The translations under genes and the position numbers were made by a program. A stretch of 33,688 bases of DNA from a bacterium. Lineage in GTDB: Bacteria; Patescibacteriota; Microgenomatia; UBA10105; UBA927. The first letter of the stretch is position 1. Every line of letters starts with the position of its first letter. The stretch covers positions 1-33,688 of the forward strand of contig JAKAFY010000016.1 of assembly GCA_021817785.1 (NCBI GenBank), in the 5' to 3' direction. The notes beneath the pieces are model-generated. The model searched no databases. It was not told where the DNA came from and saw nothing but the letters and a program-made list of their open reading frames with translations. Below, in pieces: positions 1 to 8,900 of this stretch.

Positions 1-1017
1 GTCGTTTCCGACGGGTCCGCAGTATTGGGACTTGGTAACATCGGCCCGGAAGCGGCCCTACCCGTTATGGAAGGCAAGGCACTGCTTCTCAAAGAATTCG
101 GCGGGGTGGATGCCGTGCCGCTGGTGCTCGATACGCAGGATCCTTCCGAAATCGAACGGTTTGTGACGCATGTGGCTCCTTCGTTTGCCGGGATACTTCT
201 CGAAGATATCAGTGCCCCGAGATGTTTTCAGATCGAAGAATCGTTGCAGGGCATAGGGATCCCGGTATTCCACGATGACCAGCACGGGACGGCCATTACG
301 GTCGCGGCAGGATTACGAAACGCCGCCAGAGCAGTGGGGAAACGATACGAAGATCTCCGGGTCGTTATCGTTGGCGCCGGAGCTGCGGGACTGGCCACTG
401 CCAAAATGCTCTTGGGACTTACCTGTCAGAGCGACACCTGCAGTATCATAGCAGGCGGCAGAAGAGTCCGTGACGTCATCATCGTCGATTCTGTCGGCGC
501 ACTGCTGCCGGGGCGCGAGCAGCAGAATATCTATAAACAGGCGGTTGCCAGCCTATCGAATACAGAACGGAAAAGCGGTCCGTTATCACAGATCATCGAG
601 GGGGCTGATGCAGTCATCGGTGTTTCGGGACCCAATACCATACACGCCGAATTTGTGCAAAAAATGGCCAACGATGCCATCGTGTTTGCCATGGCAAATC
701 CCGTGCCGGAAATCATGCCGGAGGATGCCAAAAAGGCAGGAGCTTCTGTGGTCGCCACCGGGCGAAGCGATTTCCCCAATCAGATCAATAACGTCCTTGC
801 ATTCCCGGGGGTTTTCCGTGCAGTGATCGAAGGTGGCCTTACGACAATCACGCCGGAAATGAAATTGGCGGCATCGGACGCTATCGCATCCATGATTGCT
901 GACCCGTCGCCGGACCGGATCGTGCCGGATCCGTTTTTCCCCGCCTTAGCGCAAACGGTCGCCAATGCCATCTTGGCAAAGGCCTTGCCACAACACAAAC
1001 GCCGGAATACGGTATAA
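1..1017 (+). CDS. NAD(P)-dependent malic enzyme, 5'-truncated by the window edge
   Basis: Frame open from base 1 (VVSDGSAVLGLGNIGPEAALPVMEGK); malic-enzyme motifs VLGLGNIGPEAALPVMEGKALLLK, GIPVFHDDQHGTAI, VIVGAGAAGLA, FAMANPVPEI. Confidence 0.95.
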   Translation, partial: VVSDGSAVLGLGNIGPEAALPVMEGKALLLKEFGGVDAVPLVLDTQDPSEIERFVTHVAPSFAGILLEDISAPRCFQIEESLQGIGIPVFHDDQHGTAITVAAGLRNAARAVGKRYEDLRVVIVGAGAAGLATAKMLLGLTCQSDTCSIIAGGRRVRDVIIVDSVGALLPGREQQNIYKQAVASLSNTERKSGPLSQIIEGADAVIGVSGPNTIHAEFVQKMANDAIVFAMANPVPEIMPEDAKKAGASVVATGRSDFPNQINNVLAFPGVFRAVIEGGLTTITPEMKLAASDAIASMIADPSPDRIVPDPFFPALAQTVANAILAKALPQHKRRNTV

Positions 1018-1038
1018 TCTGGTATAATACAGTTATAG

Positions 1039-1812
1039 GTGCCCCTGTCCCGCCGATATTTTTTCATGAAAGAACTAGTCCGTCCTACCGTTGAAGCCAG
1101 GGAAATACTTCCCAACACCAAATTCAGTGTCATCATCGTGGGAGATGCGTGTTCGGGGAAAACGACGTTATTGAATGAGCTGAAAAAAGAAGGATACTCG
1201 ATCCGTCCTGAACCGGAAAACCCGATGTTCCCGCTGTTCCTTAAGGATTCCAAACATTATTCGTACCATAACCAGCTGTTTAAGACGACGCAGCTTATGG
1301 AACAGGAATTGCAGGCGGCGGAGTCCCCGACGGATACGCCCACACGGTTTAATGAATCCGGCGTGATCGCCACGGATATCTATAACCGGTATCTCCGTGA
1401 TAAAAATCTCATGACTCCGGACCAGTTCGAACACCTAAACGGTGTATACACGAATTATCTTGATACGATGCCAAAACCGGATATGGTTGTATACCTGTAT
1501 GCAGATGACGAAACCATACGCCAGCGCGCCATAGAACGCGACGGGGTCGTAGCCCATGATCCGCAGGAGCTGCAGCCCTATTGGGACAGATTGCTTAAGG
1601 ATTTGGAAGGACGCGGGATGCCGGTCTACAGAGTGAACACCGGAATCCGTGCGGTAGAGGAAACGGCACACATGATTCTCCAGGAAACCGAGCGTCTGAA
1701 GCGGGAAAAACCAGTGCAGCCCCCGAGCGCGGCAGTCACGCCGGAAGAAAATCAGCACGGCGTTATAGAAGTGGAAGCGGTATATGTACGTGCACGGCTT
1801 CATAACGAGTAA
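1039..1812 (+). CDS. P-loop deoxynucleoside kinase-like / AAA family ATPase
   Basis: Walker A VGDACSGKTT; dNK-like pattern ESGVIATDIYNRYL and PDMVVYLYADDETIRQRAIERDG. Start may be GTG 1039 or ATG 1066. Confidence 0.7.
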   Translation: MPLSRRYFFMKELVRPTVEAREILPNTKFSVIIVGDACSGKTTLLNELKKEGYSIRPEPENPMFPLFLKDSKHYSYHNQLFKTTQLMEQELQAAESPTDTPTRFNESGVIATDIYNRYLRDKNLMTPDQFEHLNGVYTNYLDTMPKPDMVVYLYADDETIRQRAIERDGVVAHDPQELQPYWDRLLKDLEGRGMPVYRVNTGIRAVEETAHMILQETERLKREKPVQPPSAAVTPEENQHGVIEVEAVYVRARLHNE

Positions 1813-1840
1813 GCGGCAGTAATGCTATACTGTCCCCATT

Positions 1841-2491
1841 GTGACAAAGGATTTTTTCATCGTATTCGCCGCATTTTTTCTGGGATTTGCCGGGGTCATA
1901 GGGTATCAGTATCTCCGCGCGCAGCGAGACCGTGCCGTTATCCTGCCCGCGCCTGACGCGCCGCTGCCGCAGCCCACCTTTGCACTCGTCCCTCCGTCAC
2001 AGGCCGTATCCGGGATGCTGATTGCCGTCACCGGTCATGCCCAGAAATTATCACGCGAGGATTCGGAGTATAAAGAAGCCTCTGCCGGGGCCACGATACT
2101 CGTCGGAGAATCTATCGCAACCAAAGACCTGTCTGCCGCCACCGCATCGGTTAGCGGCATCATGACTGCGACGATGGGCGAAAGCAGTACGCTCGTGTTT
2201 GCCAATTTGTTCCCCAATAATTTCGTACTCCAGCAAAAATCGGGAAACGTAGACTATCGTGTCTTTTCTCCTATATCCGTCCGGGCGCTGCATGCGTTGG
2301 TGACCATCGCGGGCGGGGAGACCGGTATCCATATCATCGATACGGATATGTCCGTCACGGTGAAATCCGGTTCGGTAAAGCTTGCACTCGTCGATTCCGA
2401 TAACAATACGCATGTATGGGAATTGTCCGCGGGACAGCGGGCAAATATAGACGACGCAGCCAGAAGAGTCTATTTAGTTGGCGCCCGATAA
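1841..2491 (+). CDS. Membrane-anchored FecR-domain protein
   Basis: N-terminal TM segment (FFIVFAAFFLGFAGVIGYQYL), then a FecR-like beta-rich domain (SVTVKSGSVKLALVDSDNNTHVWELSAGQRANID). GTG start. Confidence 0.65.
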   Translation: MTKDFFIVFAAFFLGFAGVIGYQYLRAQRDRAVILPAPDAPLPQPTFALVPPSQAVSGMLIAVTGHAQKLSREDSEYKEASAGATILVGESIATKDLSAATASVSGIMTATMGESSTLVFANLFPNNFVLQQKSGNVDYRVFSPISVRALHALVTIAGGETGIHIIDTDMSVTVKSGSVKLALVDSDNNTHVWELSAGQRANIDDAARRVYLVGAR

Positions 2492-3658
2492 ATCTGCCGT
2501 ATTTTTGTACTGGGTAAGCGGCCGCAGCATCGTATTGTCTTCGTATCCCAAGGCCCACAGCGCGATGCCCCCGAGATGGTATTTTTTCGCGAGCGCGACT
2601 TTTTCTTTCATGGACGCCTCATTTTCAAAATATATCTGATTGTAATATTCATTTTCCGGGTAGATGAGGTACGGCTCGCGCGCGACGGGGTCAAAAGCCG
2701 CCGAACAGGTGGCACAGTGTTCCAGTATCTTGGCGACCCGTCGGCTGCTTGCCGCCGAGGATCCGCCGGGGATAGTGGCCGATTCGGTGGCGGCATCTAT
2801 GGTTTCCCATTCATATCCGTACAGCGGAACGCCCAGGAGTATTTTTTCTGCAGGCATCACCTTGCTCGCTTCCTTGACCGCCGTTTCCGTATCGTATTCT
2901 ATGCCGGATCCAGCTCCCCCTATGGGCGCATTGGCTCCCGATGTAAACGAGCCGCTGTAGTGATAGTCGTAGGTCATAAGCACCACGCGGTCGACGATGC
3001 TGCCCAGCGCTCTGGCATCATAGAGTTTGGTTTTGACCAGCGCGATGGGAATAAGGTCCAGGGTAAGCGTCCCCAGTTTTTGTGCCGTCATCTGGCTTTT
3101 TACCGTAGAGACAAATGCGGTAAAGTTTGCCCGTGCGCTTTCGGACGCGTCCATGAAGCTTTCGATATCCAGATTCAGGTCCGTAAAGCCTTTGTCTTTC
3201 ATGATGGGGGCGATGTCTGCCATAAATGTATGGGCGTTTCCGATGGGATCGGAAATCAGAGTGCCTATGACATCGTCATCGCCGCTTATGACCAGTAACG
3301 ATTGCTTTAGGCCGTGGGCTTTGGCATCTGCCATGCGTTTGGCATACGTGTCGCTTGTGAGCATGGCCCAACCCGGTTCTTCCTCCTTTGGGTTATCGAG
3401 TTTTTTTATGCTTCCGTCGGACGTCAGCGCCAGTCCGAAATAGGTAAGCGTCGTAATATACTGGGAATATTCTTTGTCTGCCTGCCCCACCAGCCAATAG
3501 GGCAGGAAGCCCACAATTTCCGGCTTGCGTACGCCGACAGCTACCAACGCCGGATTATCAAACGGCAGGGGAGATATACCGAGCATCCAGATCATACCGA
3601 ATGCGCAGACGCCTCCCAATATCACGAATACGACGGCTAATACGATTTTTTGAAACAC
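2474..3658 (-). CDS. Glycosyl hydrolase family 18-like (YaaH/chitinase-type) secreted or anchored protein
   Basis: N-terminal TM; EIVGFLPYWLVGQ, DLNLDIESF, VVLMTYDYHYSGS, KILLGVPLYGYEW, GGIALWALGYED are GH18 TIM-barrel motifs. Confidence 0.88.
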   Translation of the reverse strand: MFQKIVLAVVFVILGGVCAFGMIWMLGISPLPFDNPALVAVGVRKPEIVGFLPYWLVGQADKEYSQYITTLTYFGLALTSDGSIKKLDNPKEEEPGWAMLTSDTYAKRMADAKAHGLKQSLLVISGDDDVIGTLISDPIGNAHTFMADIAPIMKDKGFTDLNLDIESFMDASESARANFTAFVSTVKSQMTAQKLGTLTLDLIPIALVKTKLYDARALGSIVDRVVLMTYDYHYSGSFTSGANAPIGGAGSGIEYDTETAVKEASKVMPAEKILLGVPLYGYEWETIDAATESATIPGGSSAASSRRVAKILEHCATCSAAFDPVAREPYLIYPENEYYNQIYFENEASMKEKVALAKKYHLGGIALWALGYEDNTMLRPLTQYKNTADLSGAN

Positions 3659-3686
3659 GCTGTTATTCTAGCAGAAATTTATACAT

Positions 3687-4961
3687 CTATCCCTGGGGCA
3701 CAAAGGAATCTTTGACGTGGTGCGCGCGTATCGTGGGCACGGCGGCAAAAAGGACTACCAGCGATACGGCAAACAGGATCGTGACTCCGATATATGGCAG
3801 ACCGCGGAAATACCCGTATACCCCGGCGGCAAACAACGGCCCTAATATGCGTGCCACCGACTGTATGCTTTGGTATCCGCCCTGTACTTTGCCCTGTAAT
3901 TTGGGTCCTACTGCATTGGAAATAAGTCCGGACATAGACGGCTCAAGTAATCCGTCCCCGAAATTCATGATGATAAACCCGATATAAAAGAGGATGGTAG
4001 ACGGCACAAACGACGTCACGGCAGCTGCCGCTATGCCGGTGATGGTGAGGCAAAGTCCGATCATAGAAAGCTTTACCTCTCCGAATTTCGGGATGAGTTT
4101 ACGCACCAAATATCCCTGCGCAATGATGTCTACCACCCCGACGACAAACAGCAAAAGTCCTATTTCCGTGGGGCTCCACAAGAAAACGTCTTTCGTATAT
4201 ACCGACGTGATGCCGTAGATAGCATTAAAGGAAAAAAAGAAAATAAACCCGGTGACAAACAGCCTGCGGATGATGCCCACGGAAAACAACTGGGACAGAT
4301 GCCCGAAGGGGTTGAGGTGTCCGGGTTCAAATTTTGCGGTACGGTGGTCCGTGTGCAGGCTTTCCGGAAGCACGAAATATCCCCACACCATGTTGACGGC
4401 CGTGATCCCGGCCGCAAGAAACAGTGGGAGGGTCAGGTGCACCGAACCCAATACGCCGCCGATTGCAGGCCCGATCATAAACCCGAATCCGCCGGCTGCG
4501 CCGATCATACCGTAATATTTGCTTCTGTCTTTGGGGTCGGTAATATCGGCAAGGTATGCATATACGGTGGAGATATTTCCTCCGGTCAGGCCATCGACGA
4601 TTCTCCCAAGCAGGATGATCCAAAACGTTCCGCCCAGCGCCATAAGCAGGTACCCGACCACAGAGCCGAACAGGCTAAGCAGCAGGATAGGCCGTCTGCC
4701 CCAGAGGTCGCTTAGCGCGCCGAGTCCCGGTGCTGCTAAAAACTGGCAGAATGCGTAGACGGAAAATACGATGCCTACATAGAGCGCCAGCTCGTTGGGG
4801 TTGGGGATGAAGCGTTCGATCAGAAACGGTAGGATGGGGATGATGATGGAAAACCCGAGGAAGTTCAGAAACATCGTGACCAGGATAAACACGAGGCGGC
4901 TATTTTTGCCCTGAAAGAATCTGTGGAACATATGTACGATTGTATGCAATATGCGCCTCAT
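3687..4961 (-). CDS. MFS transporter, TetA/multidrug-type
   Basis: 12-TM-like hydrophobic protein with motif A GALSDLWGRRPILLLSL; ORF opens at 4967 but the first ATG is at 4961. Confidence 0.88.
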   Translation of the reverse strand: MRRILHTIVHMFHRFFQGKNSRLVFILVTMFLNFLGFSIIIPILPFLIERFIPNPNELALYVGIVFSVYAFCQFLAAPGLGALSDLWGRRPILLLSLFGSVVGYLLMALGGTFWIILLGRIVDGLTGGNISTVYAYLADITDPKDRSKYYGMIGAAGGFGFMIGPAIGGVLGSVHLTLPLFLAAGITAVNMVWGYFVLPESLHTDHRTAKFEPGHLNPFGHLSQLFSVGIIRRLFVTGFIFFFSFNAIYGITSVYTKDVFLWSPTEIGLLLFVVGVVDIIAQGYLVRKLIPKFGEVKLSMIGLCLTITGIAAAAVTSFVPSTILFYIGFIIMNFGDGLLEPSMSGLISNAVGPKLQGKVQGGYQSIQSVARILGPLFAAGVYGYFRGLPYIGVTILFAVSLVVLFAAVPTIRAHHVKDSFVPQG

Positions 4962-5044
4962 GCTCAATGACGAACATCTTGGGCAAACGGAATACAGATG
5001 GTAGTATTATTGGATCGGTGCAAGGACGCAAAGAAAAACGATAT

Positions 5045-5710
5045 ATGAGCAACGTACACATACACGCATCATGGAAACACGCGCTCGCCGCGGAATTTGA
5101 TAAACCGTACTGGGACACGCTTACGACGACGGTAAAATCCCAGTATGCCAAAACAGTGGTGTATCCTTCGCCCGGCAATATCTTCCGCGCGTTTGACCTG
5201 TGTCCGTTGGATACGGTGAAAGTGGTTATCATCGGGCAGGACCCGTACCACGGTATGCATCAGGCCAACGGGCTGTCCTTTTCCGTCAATGACGGCATAC
5301 CACTTCCGCCGTCGCTTCAGAATATATTCAAGGAAATACAAAACGATATGGGCTACGCCCCTGCATCTTCGGGAGACCTCACGCGGTGGGCGAGTCAGGG
5401 GGTGCTTATGTTAAACAGCGTGCTTACGGTGTTGGCAGGCCAACCCGCATCGCATGCGGGGTTAGGGTGGGAAGAATTTACCAGTGCGGCGATCGGCGCG
5501 CTAAATAGCACCCGGGAACACGTCGTCTATATGTTGTGGGGGCGATACGCGCAGAACAAAGGGAGTGTCATAGACAGGACAAAAAATCTGGTACTTTCCA
5601 GCGCACACCCGTCTCCGTTTTCCGTGACGGGATTTTACGGGAACCACCATTTTTCCCGGTGCAATACATATCTATCCCAACACAACCTTTCTCCGATTGA
5701 TTGGCATTAA
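5045..5710 (+). CDS. ung: Uracil-DNA glycosylase family 1
   Basis: VVIIGQDPYHGMHQANGLSFSV, GVLMLNSVLTV, LWGRYAQNKG, SSAHPSPFSV motifs. ORF extends to 4940 but ATG 5045 matches the family N terminus. Confidence 0.96.
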   Translation: MSNVHIHASWKHALAAEFDKPYWDTLTTTVKSQYAKTVVYPSPGNIFRAFDLCPLDTVKVVIIGQDPYHGMHQANGLSFSVNDGIPLPPSLQNIFKEIQNDMGYAPASSGDLTRWASQGVLMLNSVLTVLAGQPASHAGLGWEEFTSAAIGALNSTREHVVYMLWGRYAQNKGSVIDRTKNLVLSSAHPSPFSVTGFYGNHHFSRCNTYLSQHNLSPIDWH

Positions 5711-5900
5711 ACCGGGTGTTACTCGCCTCTTGGTATTTCTGTAGTGAACCTGCGCAGAAATTTGGAATAGGCTTACAACTCGGGAATTGAGCACTACAGA
5801 GAAGAAAATACTGTAAAAGGTCTCAAAAATATCAAGCGGAGTAATTGTATATGCAATCCGGAAAGAGTTAAATAATCTCTTGGATGCATCCGTATAGAAT

Positions 5901-8900
5901 CTATTCTGACATGTTTTGACTTGAGAACCCTTTCGTGTTCGCAGTTTCTAATAATTTTTTTCCATAAGCTTTCTGCTTTTCTGTTAATGTACCCGTACGT
6001 GAGACATACTTACCAAGTGAATAGCAAAATCTATTTTGAAATGAACTGAAATTACCAGTAGTTTTTCCCCAATGAGATAATTTAAACCATGTGTCTTTAT
6101 CCAACAGCATTTTTCCAACTTGGTCTTCAAATAACGACGCCTGCTTTGTATCTGTATTAATTTTACTTTTTGTGGCTTTTATTTCACTTTTATCTATTTT
6201 TGGCTTCGACTCAATCAATCTTAATACTTGTTCCATCTCTTCTTCATTCTCTTGTGTAGTAGCAAGTCCTATAGCAGATTCTTTCTGCTCAATATTTATC
6301 TGATTTAATTTACGTTCCATTTGTGTTGGCTGCATTTTTAAAAGTTGAACTATTTGATCTATTGTTCCTTCTGGGTTTAAATAAAATTGGCTAGCAGTGA
6401 TGCGTTGGACATCCCATTGTGTTACTCTTTCTATAGTTGCTTGTCTCATATAATGCTCTGGCGGCAAATCACCCGTTTCATCGAGTTTAAAATCCCCATC
6501 ACATTCAATTGCCAATGTCCTGCCATCTTTATCAAGAATAACTTGATCAATTCGATATCCCGCACAAGGAAATTGAGTAATTACGTTAACACCTTTTCCA
6601 CGAAATAATCTACATACGTCTTCTTCAAATTGGCTATCAAATTGATCTTCTTTTGGAGAAAATGGGTCAATATAATTTTCTTGAACATATTCGGCATGCT
6701 GCATAAAAGATTTAATATATTTTCCTGGAAACATAGAAGGTTTCTGAGAAGTATATATAATGACTTTTCTTCTAGCCCGAGTAAAAGCAACATTCATACG
6801 TTTAAAACCTTCTTCGTTCACTCCTGTTTCAATAGCGGTAATGCTTCCAGGTTTGCCATTAGGCGAAAAGCGCATTGAATATATAATTACGTCTCTTTCA
6901 TCCCCTTGAAATCCATCAACAGTCCTTGACTGTATGGCAAATTTTCTAATTGTTTCGGGATCCAGTTCTTTATATATCATTTCGCTTATCAAATCAGCCT
7001 GTGCTCTAAATGGTGAAATAATGCCGATTGTTAGATCATCATAGGTTTTATCGGTTACTAAATTTTTTAACTCTTCAACTATTACTTCAGCTTCTACAGG
7101 GTTTACCTTTGCTTCAACATCCTCCGCCCCATTGGGCAGGTATCGAACTTCCATAGGTGGAGCAAATCGGGTTTCCCAAACCGGAGTCAATATTTTCATC
7201 ATGCGATTATAGACATGTTCGTTTGACCATTGGATGATAGTGGGATCACATCGGAAATGCTCAATTAGAGGTAGTAGTGGAGTTGCTGCCTGCGCAAAGG
7301 TTAAAAGTGAATACTCTTTACAGTCAAAAAATTGGGATTTATCATGACTATTTATTTTATATTTCCTTTGTAAGGAATCCATTATTCCTTTTTGAAGGAA
7401 TCTCAAATTTGCATTCGGGAGTTGTTTTTCGTCGCCTACTATGATGGCGTTTTTTGCACGATAAAATAAATGAGGAATTGCGGTTTGACTACACTGAGAA
7501 GCCTCGTCCACAATAACGTAGTCAAATAGACCTTTAACCAAAGGAAAGTATCTAGCGACATCGTCTATTGTGACCAACCAACATGGGAAATAGTTAAGTA
7601 CTTGAGAAAAATCTACTGAATTTTTCTTTTTTAAAAAATTAAGAGTTTTTTTCTTTTTTCCCAGCAAAGTTTTTAGCTTCACTAGATTGCTATTAGCTAA
7701 TTTATTGTGACTTGCCTCATGAAGCATTCTTAATCTCACATTTAATATATATGCATAAATTAGTTGTTTATTTTTCGCGACTAATTGTTTTAGCCGCTCA
7801 GCTACAATTTGGGTTGTTTCTTGTACAACGTATGAACCATACAATCGAACAAGTCGGTGACACTCAATAATAATTTCCGGCTTTTCAAATATAGTAGGCA
7901 ATACATATTTATTTTCTTCAAGAAGTTTCGTAATATTTTTTCTTGAAATCGGTAGACTGCTTAAAGCATGGAATATGTTAACGTATTCAGTTAAATTACT
8001 AATTAACACATCTAACATTTCAAATTCAGAAGTTAATTTTGTTATTTGAGTTGAACCTAATAAGTCCGGAGAAACCTCACAAAGTTTATGAGAGGGTGTG
8101 AGGCTTTTTAAAACCTTAAAATTGGCATTCAATGTATTAACCTCACCAGTACATATTCTAGTATTTTCTAGACTATCAATATTAATATATTTAGCGATTA
8201 TATGAGGAGTATTCTTGAATGAAGATATTACGTTAGAATTTTTAAGTAAATTTCCGATATCAACTAAGCTTTTTAGTTCCAAAATAAATTCTGGTAAATG
8301 TTCAACTCTTAATTTGTTCATTGATATCTCGAATGGTAAAGATTTAACCTCCTCGATAATATTTACAAGGGTCTTTTTAGCTTTTTTTAGGCGAATAACT
8401 TTGTCTAATTGATCACATATTAAAGATTTACTTCTCCAATCATTACCGGATAATTGTAAGATTTTAGACACTCGATGAAGAGATTCTCTTGCTTTAGAGT
8501 CAAAAAGGTTTGTAAAAAGATTTGGCTTGGTATTTTTAAGTATCTCCAAATCTTCTATTAGCTGGTTTATCTCTATAGAGTCTAAGTCTATATCGACAGC
8601 TAAATCATAAGCTTGAACGTCCATATCTAATAGCTCTAACTTTGTTAGAATTTTTGATGCCAACTCATATGACTCTCTTGGAATTTGAGATAGATGCTGT
8701 ATATATTTTTCAAATTTTTTTCCGCTTAAAGAGAGCTCATAAGCAATCTTCTGAATGCTCACCCAAATCCCCAAGAGGCTATTTGAAATCTCATATGCTT
8801 CGGACGGAGAATATGTTGACAGAAGTTCTTTAATAAAGGATATTTCAGTTTTCGAAGACAATGCTAAGGAATTTTGTAGGCGCTGTAAAATTGATAAAAT

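Noticed and set aside
979-995. TGGCAA-AGGCC-TTGCCA inverted repeat as an operator
   Set aside because: Lies within the conserved coding end of the malic enzyme (…ANAILAKALPQ); could be coincidental codon structure.
780-1253. 157-aa minus-strand ORF across the malic enzyme/dNK junction
   Set aside because: Antisense to two supported genes, no motif.
2576-3298. 240-aa plus-strand ORF opposite the GH18 gene
   Set aside because: Antisense to a clear GH18 coding sequence; composition is low-complexity R/G/F-rich with no family motif.
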